Under the pieces are notes generated by a model that was not told the origin of the DNA, did no database searches, and saw only the letters and a program-made list of their open reading frames with translations. Below, one piece after another: positions 9,340 through 18,399 of a stretch of 51,271 bases of DNA. Source of the stretch: DAIQON01 sp036787835 (lineage in GTDB: Bacteria; Patescibacteriota; Saccharimonadia; Saccharimonadales; UBA4665). How positions within the stretch are numbered: the first letter of the stretch is position 1; every line of letters starts with the position of its first letter. Location of the stretch: assembly GCA_036787835.1 (NCBI GenBank), contig DAIQON010000008.1, positions 1 to 51,271 of the forward strand, read 5' to 3'. The translations under genes were made by a program, and so were the position numbers.

Positions 9340-9783
9340 CTAGGTCTGACCTATCCCTATTATTCCAATGTCTGAACTTAATTCGACCGTCTGGGGGGAG
9401 TTAAAATCCGTATAATTAATAGTTACATCTACCCGAATTAAGCCTGATAAGGGTTGGGTGACAACAACTGTCCCAGTTGCGTTCTTTGGCAACGAACTAG
9501 GTAGGCTTGAGGTAAAGTTAATGTTTGTGCCGGGGGTTAAGGAGTCATAACCACTATTTCTAAGGTCTTCGATTTCAGTCCGTGCAGCCCTAGTGGCTAT
9601 ATCCAGATGCTGGCTTTGGACGGCTAGGTCCTGCATGATGTAGTACATCCCGCCCAGGCTAGTAATAATGATACCTAAAACAACCATCGTTACCATCAGT
9701 TCGACCAAGGTAAAACCAGCACTCCCTATAAAGTACTGTCTTGCTTTGTGAGGCTGATTTTTATGTTCGGAGCGCTTATTCAT
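9340..9783 (-). CDS. Type IV prepilin-like minor pilin (PilV/GspI-like)
   Basis: A 147-residue prepilin with a long basic leader (23 residues), cleavage site G23/F24-T-L-V-E28 and hydrophobic helix about 24-47. The C-terminal domain is small and lacks Cys. By size and order (after the major pilin, before the PilW-like protein) it fits the PilV/GspI class that forms the priming tip complex with the other minor pilins. It sits in a run pilB, pilC, pilA, minor pilins on the minus strand. Confidence 0.85.
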   Translation of the reverse strand: MNKRSEHKNQPHKARQYFIGSAGFTLVELMVTMVVLGIIITSLGGMYYIMQDLAVQSQHLDIATRAARTEIEDLRNSGYDSLTPGTNINFTSSLPSSLPKNATGTVVVTQPLSGLIRVDVTINYTDFNSPQTVELSSDIGIIGIGQT

Positions 9784-9860
9784 GCTACGCCTATAATTAT
9801 ATAACCGCTTAATGCTTTACGTCTGCACTAAGCGGCTATAAGGGTTAAACTAACTTTCTA

Positions 9861-10280
9861 CTAATTGGTGACAGTGATGTCGGCTGAACCATTCCACTGC
9901 GCCTTGTTAGCGTCAATTGTGTAACCAGTGCATGGCGTTGCACTGTTGTCACAACTTGCTGGTGAGGGAGTGTATGTGTAGTCAGGCGTTACAAATGTAG
10001 CGGCTAGTGTAGTGTTGTTACCACCGGTAGCCGAAGCTAGCCAAGTGTTAAATGAAGCTTGAGTTGTTGGGTAGTTACCATTGTCTGAGTTATATTCACC
10101 CAATTTGTTACCAACTTCAGATAGAGTTGATTGTGCTGCTGCTTGATGTGCTTTGTTCTGTGTACCACTATATGCAACAAACGCGATTGCTGCCAAGATT
10201 CCGATAATAATAATTACGATTAGTAGCTCAATCAGTGTAAAACCTTTTGAGTTAGATTTCTTGTTAAATAGACTTGTCAT
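9861..10280 (-). CDS. pilA: Major type IV pilin PilA
   Basis: A 139-residue prepilin with leader MTSLFNKKSNSKG, cleavage after G13, mature N-terminus FTLIELL with +5 Glu (E18), and an Ala/Ile-rich helix. The globular part has two Cys (about 110 and 117) that could form the D-loop disulfide. Gaps on both sides (about 80 and 112 bases) and a GGGTGGGCCC stretch before the ATG suggest it is expressed as its own strong unit within the cluster. Chosen as the major subunit because it has the most canonical N-terminus and sits next to pilC. Confidence 0.88.
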   Translation of the reverse strand: MTSLFNKKSNSKGFTLIELLIVIIIIGILAAIAFVAYSGTQNKAHQAAAQSTLSEVGNKLGEYNSDNGNYPTTQASFNTWLASATGGNNTTLAATFVTPDYTYTPSPASCDNSATPCTGYTIDANKAQWNGSADITVTN

Positions 10281-10392
10281 TACTAGGGCCCACCCTTCTT
10301 ACTTAGTTATATATTTTATGTTGCGTAATTTACTAACATTAATCCGTATTATCGCTTATGGTTATTCTATTGTCAATCATTATTTTACTTCT

Positions 10393-11625
10393 CTAGCCAG
10401 AGACTGATGTCTCGGCTTTGGTGATCGGGCCGAATACACTTATAGCAATTAGCCCAACCATAGCGCCGAGCACGACTATCATTACAGGTTCGATGATTGA
10501 AGAAATAGCTCCTACCGCTTCGGCAACCTCATCTTCATAGAAGTCGGCAACTTTTAGAATAATTTCATCGGTCTTACCTGTTTCTTCACCTACGGCGAGC
10601 ATCTGTGAAACAATCGGTGGAAAATGTTTACTCTTCTCCAGCTCAATCGATAACTGACTACCGTCTTGGATCGCTTTTGAACAAGCAAGAAGTTCCTTTT
10701 CGATTACCGCATTACCGATTGCACCTGCAGTTGTATCTATGGCTGAGACTATAGATACACCAGCGGTCATTAGTGAAGCGAATATTCTAGCAAACCTAGC
10801 AATTGCAGTTTTAGTAATAATAGTGCCGACTACCGGTATTCGTAGCAGTAAACTGTCCCATTGATATCTGCCGTTTTTGGTTTTTATATACCTTTTAAGA
10901 AAATATATGAATAGTGGCAGGCCTATAACAACGGTCAGTATAAAGCTCGGCTGTTTTAGAATGTGGCTTAGCGATAGAAGTGCGCGAGTATAGATTGGTA
11001 ACTGAGCTTTACCGTTACTTATAGATTTGAGGATTGCACCGATCTTGGGGACAATAAAGGTCATTAAAATATAGAAAGCAACCATCGTAACGGTGAAGAT
11101 TACTGCCGGATAGACCATTGCCGCTCTTATTTTACTTCTTAGAGCTGCATCCTTCTCTTGCTGTGCAGCGAGCCTGTCTAAGACCTCCTGTAAGATACCG
11201 CCTGTCTCACCGGCCTGGACCATGCTGACATAAATATGTGAAAATACTTTAGGGTGTTTTGCTAAGGCCTCACTCAAACTACTGCCGCCCTGAACACTAG
11301 CTTCTACTTCTTCCAGCACTTTTTTGAGTACTGCTGAGTTTGTTTGAATTTTCAGAATACTTAGCGCTCTTAGAATGGGCACGCCAGCATCAATCATGGT
11401 CGAAAACTGTCTAGTAAAGATGACTAGGTCTTTATCTTTAACTTTTGATCCTGGCAAAGTTATATTCATACTCAGACCCTTGTTCTGAGTATCTTGTTTG
11501 ACCACTAGTGGCTGTAGCTGTTTTTCGTGCAGTGACTCAATTGCCGCGCTCTTAGAATGGGCAGATATCTTGCCTTTTTGGATAGTGCCATTTTGCAGTC
11601 GAGCAGTATAGACAAAGTCAGCCAT
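10393..11625 (-). CDS. pilC: Type IV pilus inner-membrane platform protein PilC
   Basis: A 410-residue GspF/PilC protein: two copies of the T2SSF helical domain (about residues 70-195 and 275-395), each followed by hydrophobic segments (about 170-195, 220-240 and 375-400). The family sequence FTRQFSTMIDAGVPILRAL and the later IARFARIFASLMTAGVSIV are clear. It begins six bases after pilB ends. The protein anchors the assembly ATPase to the membrane and passes pilin subunits into the fibre. Confidence 0.95.
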   Translation of the reverse strand: MADFVYTARLQNGTIQKGKISAHSKSAAIESLHEKQLQPLVVKQDTQNKGLSMNITLPGSKVKDKDLVIFTRQFSTMIDAGVPILRALSILKIQTNSAVLKKVLEEVEASVQGGSSLSEALAKHPKVFSHIYVSMVQAGETGGILQEVLDRLAAQQEKDAALRSKIRAAMVYPAVIFTVTMVAFYILMTFIVPKIGAILKSISNGKAQLPIYTRALLSLSHILKQPSFILTVVIGLPLFIYFLKRYIKTKNGRYQWDSLLLRIPVVGTIITKTAIARFARIFASLMTAGVSIVSAIDTTAGAIGNAVIEKELLACSKAIQDGSQLSIELEKSKHFPPIVSQMLAVGEETGKTDEIILKVADFYEDEVAEAVGAISSIIEPVMIVVLGAMVGLIAISVFGPITKAETSVSG

Positions 11626-11631
11626 TACTTT

Positions 11632-13446
11632 TTATACCTCATCACTTATAACTCGCATTACTTCTTCAATTGATGTTTCTCCGCGTAGTGCTTTGATTAA
11701 TCCATCCATAGTCATGGTTACCATACCATCTATGACGGCTTGTTTACTAATTGCTTCGCTTGTGGCACTAGTCATAATTAATTTCTGGATACCCTCTGTC
11801 ACCGGAAGAACTTCGTAGACCCCAAAACGACCAATATAACCGCTGTTACCACAGTGACTACAGCCCTCGGGGTTAGCTTTCCAAAGTCTTTTTATAGTTT
11901 TTTCGGTGGAGCTCATAGTCTTACTGTTTTCCGGATTCTTGTCTTGCTCGTTTACACCAAGTCCTGAATCAATAGCCTCTTTTTCTAATTGGTTAATCCG
12001 GGCAACATCACTTTCGGCATTAATTTTGAAAGCAGACATAATTCGCTGCAAAGCGCTGCTGTCAGGGATATATTCGACCCGACAGTCCATACAAAGGTGA
12101 CGGACTAGCCTTTGACCGACGACTACACGTACAGTGCTGGCAATTAAGAATGGCTCTACGTCCATGTCGATAAGCCTAGGCAAACAGGTTGCCGCATCGT
12201 TCGTATGCAGCGTACTAAACACAAGGTGACCAGTTAGTGCAGCCTGGACTGCTAGGTCGGCTGTTTCTTTATCTCTAACTTCTCCAACCATTATTATATT
12301 TGGATCTTGTCGCAGTAATGACCGTAGACCGCTAGCGAAGGTCATACCAGCAACCGGATTAATCTGTGTTTGGTTTGCTCCAATCACTTTATATTCAACT
12401 GGATCTTCAATCGTACTGATGTTAACCGTTGGACTATTGAGGCTGCTTAAGACGCTAAACAAGCTGGTGGATTTTCCTGATCCAGTCGGTCCAGTGACTA
12501 ATATTAGCCCGTGCGGTTGTTTAATAGCGTGTTGCAGAATTAGCAAGGGCTCTCCCCAGTAGCCAAGTTGCTCAAGGGTAATTGATTTACTAGATTCGTC
12601 CAAGATACGAATTACTACCTTTTCGCCGTCGACTATAGGCAGAGTAGATACTCTAAGCGCGTAACCATGGTCGTTAACCGATATCTTAAACCTTCCGTCT
12701 TGTGGAGCACGATGTTCGTCAATTTTAAGATTGGCTAAAATTTTAATTCTCGATATTAGAGCAGCTAGTACTTTACGTGGTAACTTATTGGCTTCGTGAA
12801 GCACTCCGTCAACACGATATCTAACCATCACGCCGTCTTCTCTCGGCTCAATGTGAATATCGCTAGCACGAGTCTTAATACCGTAATCTATGATCAAGTT
12901 TAGGGTTTTGGCGATCGGTGAGTCTTCGGCAACATCCTCTTGGGCCACAACCTCGTCAACAGTTTCTTTATCTTCATCAGTTATGACTTTAGCCAGTTCA
13001 TCACTGACGTTTTCACCGCTATATAGATCAATAGCCGCTTGAATTGCATGGCTTGTAGCGATATGCACCCGAATTGGTCGACCCATCTGTTTTTGAATAA
13101 AGTTAATTGCTTGGATATCGTCTGGATCTTCCATAGCCACGAAAACAACATTATCTTCATCAATACTAAAGGCAATGCTTCGATATTTACGAGCAACCCT
13201 CTCAGGTATTAACTGTAGGGTCTCTGGGTCAATGTCATTAGCTACTATATTGGCAAACGGCACATCAATCTCATGACTATATAGCTGCGTGAGTTGAGGC
13301 TCGGTTAAAAGATTCGATTTTAGAATAATCGATTGCAGCGACTTATGCTCATGTTCGGCTTGTTCAACCAGGCTCTTTAGCTCGTCTGGGCTAATTTTAT
13401 TTGTAAGCTTAAGCAGTTTTTTGACTAATTCATCCGGAATACGCAT
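11632..13446 (-). CDS. pilB: Type IV pilus assembly ATPase PilB
   Basis: A 604-residue GspE/PilB motor. N-terminal MshEN-type domain (about 5-150), N2 domain with the Asp box (SDIHIEPRED, about 195), Walker A GPTGSGKS at 319-326, Asp box/Walker B IIMVGEVRDKETADLA near 384-399, His box GHLVFSTLHTNDA near 406-418, and a tetracysteine zinc site C452-x2-C455 and C529-x2-C532. The stretch between the Cys pairs is about 30-40 residues longer than in many homologues. Length and the zinc site favour PilB over the retraction ATPase PilT, which is not in this window. First gene of the pilB-C-A group. Confidence 0.95.
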   Translation of the reverse strand: MRIPDELVKKLLKLTNKISPDELKSLVEQAEHEHKSLQSIILKSNLLTEPQLTQLYSHEIDVPFANIVANDIDPETLQLIPERVARKYRSIAFSIDEDNVVFVAMEDPDDIQAINFIQKQMGRPIRVHIATSHAIQAAIDLYSGENVSDELAKVITDEDKETVDEVVAQEDVAEDSPIAKTLNLIIDYGIKTRASDIHIEPREDGVMVRYRVDGVLHEANKLPRKVLAALISRIKILANLKIDEHRAPQDGRFKISVNDHGYALRVSTLPIVDGEKVVIRILDESSKSITLEQLGYWGEPLLILQHAIKQPHGLILVTGPTGSGKSTSLFSVLSSLNSPTVNISTIEDPVEYKVIGANQTQINPVAGMTFASGLRSLLRQDPNIIMVGEVRDKETADLAVQAALTGHLVFSTLHTNDAATCLPRLIDMDVEPFLIASTVRVVVGQRLVRHLCMDCRVEYIPDSSALQRIMSAFKINAESDVARINQLEKEAIDSGLGVNEQDKNPENSKTMSSTEKTIKRLWKANPEGCSHCGNSGYIGRFGVYEVLPVTEGIQKLIMTSATSEAISKQAVIDGMVTMTMDGLIKALRGETSIEEVMRVISDEV

Positions 13447-13513
13447 ACTTCTTATTAGTATATATTATAAACATGAGCATTTTATTAACTATTTTTGAAT
13501 ATACTAGATAGAC

Positions 13514-14188
13514 ATGGCAGCAAAAACCAATCCGACCGAGGAACCCACCCCTCAAACAAGTAAATCTCAAGGCATCTCATCGAGAAAGCCGATTGTTGTT
13601 AGAGATGAAGAAGGCCAAGACACAAAGAAGAACCAGGTTGCTGAAACTAAAGTTGATCAGCCAAAAATTATTCTTGAAACTAAAGTCAGTCCACCAACAG
13701 GCGAACAAAAAAGTGAGAATGAACAACCATCAGAAGAAGAGCAGCACCCGCTAAGGAAATCTGGCCCATCAGTTATTGCTCCTCTCGAATCTAGTGATCT
13801 AGTCGCAGACAAAACTACTGCACCGAGTCAAGAGCCAGAAGCAGAGGCTGCCTCAGTTGACCAAACTCCCCCAGATGCTGAGTTAGACCCCCCGGCTGAA
13901 GAGGTGTCTACGAACATAGCATCAGATAAAATGAAACAAGCCGACAAGGGTGAACAGGATTATGAAAAACTAGAAAAACGACACCAAGAATTAGAAAAAA
14001 CGATTGAAAGTCGTAAATATTTTGTACCAATTAATACCATTGCTCAGAAAAGATCTATCCGAGTCAGCTTAATTCTAGTCTTATTGACCTTACTGCTAGC
14101 AATTTTGCTTATTGATCTTATGTTCGACTCGGGGATGATTCTTTTGGTCAATCGGCTACCGCACACTCACTTCTTTAGTGTCCGCTAA
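13514..14188 (+). CDS. Disordered, coiled-coil protein with C-terminal membrane anchor, unknown function
   Basis: 224 residues: an acidic Pro/Glu/Gln/Thr-rich low-complexity region (about 1-140), a short charged coiled coil (about 142-165, repeats of EKxxxELEKTI), and a transmembrane helix near the C-terminus (about 180-205), leaving a short external tail. It is transcribed divergently from pilB, with 67 bases between them that must hold both promoters; a TATACT box lies 16 bases before the ATG. Possibly envelope- or pilus-associated by position. No family recognised. Confidence 0.6.
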   Translation: MAAKTNPTEEPTPQTSKSQGISSRKPIVVRDEEGQDTKKNQVAETKVDQPKIILETKVSPPTGEQKSENEQPSEEEQHPLRKSGPSVIAPLESSDLVADKTTAPSQEPEAEAASVDQTPPDAELDPPAEEVSTNIASDKMKQADKGEQDYEKLEKRHQELEKTIESRKYFVPINTIAQKRSIRVSLILVLLTLLLAILLIDLMFDSGMILLVNRLPHTHFFSVR

Positions 14189-14194
14189 GAACTT

Positions 14195-14941
14195 CTAGCT
14201 TAGCTTGTGCTGAACGATAAAATCCTTGATCGCTGAATTTACTTCCTTGATTATCTCTGGGTGCAGACGGTAATCGTGTTCGCTACTTACCAACTGCAAA
14301 CTTTTAGGCTCAGCTGCCTGATCAAAGATAGCCCTACCTACTTGCTCGGGTACCATTAAATCTTGTGTCCCATAAAAGAATAGCTTTGGTTTTTTGCAGT
14401 GTTTAAGACCATCGCTGGCATCATAATTTTCTTGGTCTTCAAAATATGACAAAGGCAAACGAAATTCTTTTTGCTGTTTGGTCCTTTCGCTGCCTGGGGG
14501 TAGATCCCTAAACGACAAGACCGGTTCACTGCTTCCTTTAGGTGGTAGATCGTTGCTTGTAGGCCCTGATCTAGACATCATGCTAACAAAGCTAGTTACG
14601 ACATTATTTACAGTGCCGACTAGCATCGAATTTGCCCCGCCCCTGCTATGACCAATTAGTATCGTCGGACGATTGCCAAAATAGCCTATGAGTTCGTTGA
14701 TCGCTTTGAGTGTATTGGTTGTCGAGTATAAGTTAATGTTGCCGGGGCTGTCCCAGGTTCCTGGCGGATCAAAGCTAAGTGCTAAGAACCCTTGATCAGC
14801 CAACATATCGACTAGTGAGGTTAGACTAATGTAATCCTTGGAATCCAGCCTACCAGGGGTAACGATAGCTAAGTTTTTGGCATCATTTGATCCCTTCATA
14901 TAAACCGCCAGCTTGAAAGTCGGCGTATTTATGTAGCTCAT
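14195..14941 (-). CDS. Alpha/beta-hydrolase family protein
   Basis: 248 residues with a Ser-hydrolase nucleophile elbow LIGHSRGGAN (Ser about 101), an upstream SFDPPGTWDS strand-turn and a late His (about 225, SSEHDYRLHP) that could complete the triad; the Asp candidate is in YGTQDLMVP. Resembles small cytosolic esterases/peptidases of the dienelactone-hydrolase group. It overlaps the next upstream hydrolase gene by four bases, so the two are an operon. Substrate unknown. Confidence 0.8.
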   Translation of the reverse strand: MSYINTPTFKLAVYMKGSNDAKNLAIVTPGRLDSKDYISLTSLVDMLADQGFLALSFDPPGTWDSPGNINLYSTTNTLKAINELIGYFGNRPTILIGHSRGGANSMLVGTVNNVVTSFVSMMSRSGPTSNDLPPKGSSEPVLSFRDLPPGSERTKQQKEFRLPLSYFEDQENYDASDGLKHCKKPKLFFYGTQDLMVPEQVGRAIFDQAAEPKSLQLVSSEHDYRLHPEIIKEVNSAIKDFIVQHKLS

Positions 14942-15498
14942 ACAATTAGTCGTTTAAGCAGCGGGAATTCACGATATGGCTGCTTAAATGAACCTGAGCC
15001 CATATGCCCTTGGCCAGTTGCAATAACTAACGCTGCACCAAGCTTCAAAGCAACATCTTTGGCTTGTACATCATTACAGCCCCACGGATCGTTATCTGAA
15101 TTAATAAGTATTATTTCTTTTGCCGCCTGTTTAATTGCTGGCCAGTTGTAGTTTTTTTGAAGCATTAGTTCTGAAAAACCTTCGTCATCTATTGGCCGGT
15201 AAAAGCCGGCCACTAAGATAACTTGGGCTACCGGTATCTTAAAAGACTGCAACATACTCAAGATTAACGGGCAAGCAGATGAATGACCGATGATTATTGT
15301 TTGTTCATCAAACACATAATTCAGATCATCGCTCTCTAAGTATTCTATGGTTTCTTGAAGCCTTGGCTTCTCGGTATTAGGTAGTTTGGGCCACCAAACT
15401 TGATAGCCTTTTGACTGCAAATATTTCTGGGTATCGGCATACCAATAATAATCCGTATCACTGCCGCCAGTACCGTGTAACAACCAGGCTCTCTTCAT
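14938..15498 (-). CDS. RBBP9/YdeN-type alpha/beta hydrolase
   Basis: 186 residues with the compact hydrolase plan: oxyanion region LLHGTGGSDTDYYW near the N-terminus, nucleophile elbow IIGHSSACPLI (Ser about 73), Asp in LINSDNDPWG and His in GQGHMGSG near residue 165. This motif order is that of the YdeN/RBBP9 serine hydrolases. It is followed by a second alpha/beta hydrolase with a four-base overlap. A physiological substrate cannot be inferred. Confidence 0.85.
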   Translation of the reverse strand: MKRAWLLHGTGGSDTDYYWYADTQKYLQSKGYQVWWPKLPNTEKPRLQETIEYLESDDLNYVFDEQTIIIGHSSACPLILSMLQSFKIPVAQVILVAGFYRPIDDEGFSELMLQKNYNWPAIKQAAKEIILINSDNDPWGCNDVQAKDVALKLGAALVIATGQGHMGSGSFKQPYREFPLLKRLIV

Positions 15499-15532
15499 GC
15501 ACCTAATAATAGCAAATTTATTAAATAATCTA

Positions 15533-16093
15533 CTAGCTTAAATCGGTAGGTCCACCGCTGATCTTCAACCTAACATCCTCGGTCATCTTTCTTGTCGTAA
15601 CGTAGGCCAGGACGTCTATGTCAGGATCAAATAATTCAATCATGTCCAGGTCTACTCTGTCCAGAGTTCGTGCCCCGACCATTTGTTTGCCAGCTAACAT
15701 CGACTGCTTTAGCTCGATATACTCCGCTGGCTCTAGGCGAAAATCTATGTCACCTACCTGTGCTCTATATGGATCTGGTTTTCTGATGTACAGATGAGTG
15801 TATGTCGCTTCTGGTATATCCTTAGTCGCTGTTATAACTATTGGCTCGACTAATTCAAAATATTTCTGGTCGGGATTGTCTGAGCGTTTTACTAATCTAT
15901 CTCGTAGCTGCTTGAGGTATTCGTACTCCCCCTGGTAGTGGCAAAAGATTCCTATATTTCCAGAGTTATCTAAATAGCGCTCAAAGGTTTGCTTGGACAG
16001 CTTGTGAGCCTCTAGATGTAAGTGCATAATTGCGGCATCTAGACTGTCCTTATCTAGAATCGGGCTAAACTGATATAGCTTCATAGAGTCCAA
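15533..16093 (-). CDS. Soluble protein of unknown function
   Basis: 186 residues, no signal peptide or membrane segment. The sequence alternates predicted strands and charged helices, with conspicuous YTHLYIRKPDP and DIDFRLEPAEY stretches and a near-C-terminal run of Asp (VDLDMIELFDPDIDVL). I do not recognise the family. It begins just upstream of the hydrolase pair and could be in the same transcript (34-base gap). Confidence 0.6.
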   Translation of the reverse strand: MDSMKLYQFSPILDKDSLDAAIMHLHLEAHKLSKQTFERYLDNSGNIGIFCHYQGEYEYLKQLRDRLVKRSDNPDQKYFELVEPIVITATKDIPEATYTHLYIRKPDPYRAQVGDIDFRLEPAEYIELKQSMLAGKQMVGARTLDRVDLDMIELFDPDIDVLAYVTTRKMTEDVRLKISGGPTDLS

Positions 16094-16095
16094 TT

Positions 16096-16239
16096 TTAGG
16101 CGTGGCTATCTTTTAAAGAGCCGGAACTAGTAGAACTTGCAGACGAGGCGCTAGCTGATGCAGCCCTAAGCGGAATTAATAACGCCGATAACAATAGTAC
16201 TATCGAACTGAGCTTGGTCGCGATCTTAGTTAATTTCAT
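16096..16239 (-). CDS. Very small exported peptide (47 aa)
   Basis: A 47-codon frame with ATG at 16239 and TAA at 16096. GAGG lies about eight bases before the ATG. The product starts MKLTKIATKL, continues with a hydrophobic core (SSIVLLLSALLIPL) and an Ala-Ser-rich AASASAS stretch suited to signal peptidase, leaving a mature part of perhaps 15-20 residues rich in Ser. It fills the only gap between two larger minus-strand genes. Either a genuine secreted micropeptide or a fragment of a longer exported protein; I see no continuation in other frames. Confidence 0.5.
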   Translation of the reverse strand: MKLTKIATKLSSIVLLLSALLIPLRAASASASSASSTSSGSLKDSHA

Positions 16240-16317
16240 AATGACCTCGCCTATCCCTAGGATTAATACTTGAGATTAGTTAAGCTCAATCATCTTTTGC
16301 TGTCAACATGTTTATGA

Positions 16318-17112
16318 TTACGACAGCAGAACCCCACCATCAACTACAATCTGGCTGCCGGTCATGTACGATGACATGTCGCTTGCCAGGAATAGGGCAA
16401 CTGTTCCAATCTCATCCTGGTCACCCATTCGGTGCATTGGAATTTTAGCAAGGAATTGTTTGGATATCTCTTCAAGTACGACTTGATCGATGTCGCTTGA
16501 TCCACCGCCGCTAGCCCCAGGTGTTGCAATCCCACCAGGAGCAATCGCATTAACCCATATTTTATGCTCGGCAAGCTCTAGGGCCGAGTTCTTAGTAAAG
16601 CCAAGTAATCCATGTTTTGAGGCGTCATAGTGGGCTAGGCCGACCATTGAGGGGTGGAGTGAATCAATTGATGAAATATTTATTATCTTGCCTCCGCCAT
16701 GTGACTTCATCACTTCGGACCCATACTTAGTAGTCAGAAAAACACTTCGTAAATTAACACTGATCACATGATCAAAATCCTCAACTGACATAGTGGCGAG
16801 TGGATTAGTTGGGTAAATGCCGGCATTATTTACCAAGATATCTAGCGATTCAAAGCTTTGTTCGCAGAAGTTAACCATCTGTCTTATTTCTGCCTCGCTG
16901 GAGACATCAACTTTCATCGCCTTTACCGAATAGCCCTTAGCCGATAGTGTTTCAGCCGCTTGCTGGGCAGATGCTTCATTGAGATCAGCAATTAGTACAT
17001 TGGCTCCTGCTTCGGCCAGCCTGCTGGAAATGCCCAGTCCAATACCTTTTGCCCCGCCAGTAACTATCGCTGATTTATTTTGTAAATTAAGTAGATCTTG
17101 AATTGACTTCAT
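16318..17112 (-). CDS. Short-chain dehydrogenase/reductase (SDR)
   Basis: A classical SDR of 264 residues: cofactor motif TGGAKGIGLG (about 20-29), NNAG (about 98), catalytic Ser in NISSIDS and Y-D-A-S-K (about 163-167), and the C-terminal GSQIVVDGG signature. An acidic residue after strand 2 (IADLNEA) favours NAD(H). Typical length and all catalytic residues are present. The substrate is likely a sugar, alcohol or 3-oxoacyl compound, but this cannot be decided. Confidence 0.9.
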   Translation of the reverse strand: MKSIQDLLNLQNKSAIVTGGAKGIGLGISSRLAEAGANVLIADLNEASAQQAAETLSAKGYSVKAMKVDVSSEAEIRQMVNFCEQSFESLDILVNNAGIYPTNPLATMSVEDFDHVISVNLRSVFLTTKYGSEVMKSHGGGKIINISSIDSLHPSMVGLAHYDASKHGLLGFTKNSALELAEHKIWVNAIAPGGIATPGASGGGSSDIDQVVLEEISKQFLAKIPMHRMGDQDEIGTVALFLASDMSSYMTGSQIVVDGGVLLS

Positions 17113-17169
17113 TTTGCCCCCTATTCGTCTATAGGATAGCGAACGTTGAGGAGTTTCAATTGATATGTA

Positions 17170-17454
17170 TTACGATTCTAAGCTAACTTCTTCGGTAACA
17201 ATGGAGAAATCGCAGTCAATGCATGGGCCAAAAGTGTCCGGAGTCCGATCGCGCAAAGGCGTAGTAGTTATGCCACATTCAACCGGAGCTTTTTCAATAA
17301 AGCCGACACCCATTAATATTTGTCTGCCTTTAGGGGTAACCCGTTGTTGTCCGTTTTCGTCGATATCGACAAGGACTTCGCGCACCTTCTGACAAGCAAG
17401 ACCAGTAACAAAATTACCGTCATTTGCTTCATTAAGACCAATAACTTCGAACAT
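17170..17454 (-). CDS. Small soluble protein of unknown function
   Basis: 94 residues with three Cys, two of them in a CIDC pair near residue 80, and no membrane segment. It starts seven bases after the exported-protein gene upstream ends; the Shine-Dalgarno GGAG lies in the last codons of that gene, so translation is coupled. I do not recognise it. The Cys pair could bind metal, which is only a possibility. Confidence 0.55.
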   Translation of the reverse strand: MFEVIGLNEANDGNFVTGLACQKVREVLVDIDENGQQRVTPKGRQILMGVGFIEKAPVECGITTTPLRDRTPDTFGPCIDCDFSIVTEEVSLES

Positions 17455-17460
17455 TACTGC

Positions 17461-18339
17461 TCACTCCTCTACGGGTATTGCTAGGTTTGCGTAGCTAACC
17501 GGGCTTGGGCTTCCGAGATTAGACGAAACGCCAACTAAAGGATAGTTGTTTAGGGCTAAGCCAAGCATTTCCTCACTTTGCTCAGTCATCCTGTTGACCA
17601 GACCAAGATCAGTTATATAAGTTACTGGAACTTTACCAGATTTACTAAATGGCTCACCAACCGCGCTATTATTGCCTGTTGTATAGGTAATTTGCGAACC
17701 GAGTTCACGGCCGAGCATCCGGTTGGTTATGATGACGTTCCAGTTCCCTTTAAGATCCTTGTATAGATCCTCTGAGTATAGTGGAGTATTTAGGCCAGGC
17801 GTTAGATCAAGCTGCGGTTGAAACTCGCTAGTTTGGTCGTCTCTTTGATAGAGACTTATTTCCAGTGAGCTATAAGGTAATACTGTTTGTTGGTCAGTCT
17901 TTATACCAGCACTATTAAGACTGGTTTTACTAAAATTAGTTACACTAAGGTTATAGCCCTCTGCTGGCGTTACTCTTGTTGGCACGACAGTACTATCTAG
18001 TTGTAGGGTCCTACCCTTAACCGTTACCAAATGTGCTCTTGGAGATACAACGGTTTGTTCAATCGGCTCACTAGACACATCAAATGCTGGGTCCTTTTGA
18101 TCATCTTTGGCCGCTTTGACTAGTCTGCTTTCTAGCTGCCAGTAAAGGGTGTCAAGTCTAGCATTTGCTTGAGCCCGTATATCACTTTTGATAGCTGCAC
18201 CTGCTGGTTGACGAGACAACATAACAGAAGCACCGGTCAGTGCAACTGTGGCTGCTAGAGCTGCTCTAAGTGATCGAAACCTCTTGCCTGCTTCTCTACC
18301 CGCTCTAGGTGTATGTTCCGAACCTTGGTGATTTTTCAT
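17461..18339 (-). CDS. Exported or membrane-anchored protein of unknown function
   Basis: 292 residues. The basic N-terminus (RAGREAGKRFRSLR) is followed by a hydrophobic stretch (about 25-48) ending in Ala-rich sequence, consistent with a Sec signal or N-terminal anchor; the rest is hydrophilic, beta-rich and without Cys. A good promoter is visible: TTGACT, 18 bases, then ACAATA/GACAAT ending about six bases before the ATG, so the transcript may be leaderless. Translation is coupled to the 94-residue gene downstream. Confidence 0.6.
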   Translation of the reverse strand: MKNHQGSEHTPRAGREAGKRFRSLRAALAATVALTGASVMLSRQPAGAAIKSDIRAQANARLDTLYWQLESRLVKAAKDDQKDPAFDVSSEPIEQTVVSPRAHLVTVKGRTLQLDSTVVPTRVTPAEGYNLSVTNFSKTSLNSAGIKTDQQTVLPYSSLEISLYQRDDQTSEFQPQLDLTPGLNTPLYSEDLYKDLKGNWNVIITNRMLGRELGSQITYTTGNNSAVGEPFSKSGKVPVTYITDLGLVNRMTEQSEEMLGLALNNYPLVGVSSNLGSPSPVSYANLAIPVEE

Positions 18340-18399
18340 CGATATATTGTCTCATATATTTAAGTATTAGTCAAGAGCTGGAGAAGATTTATTGGCTTA

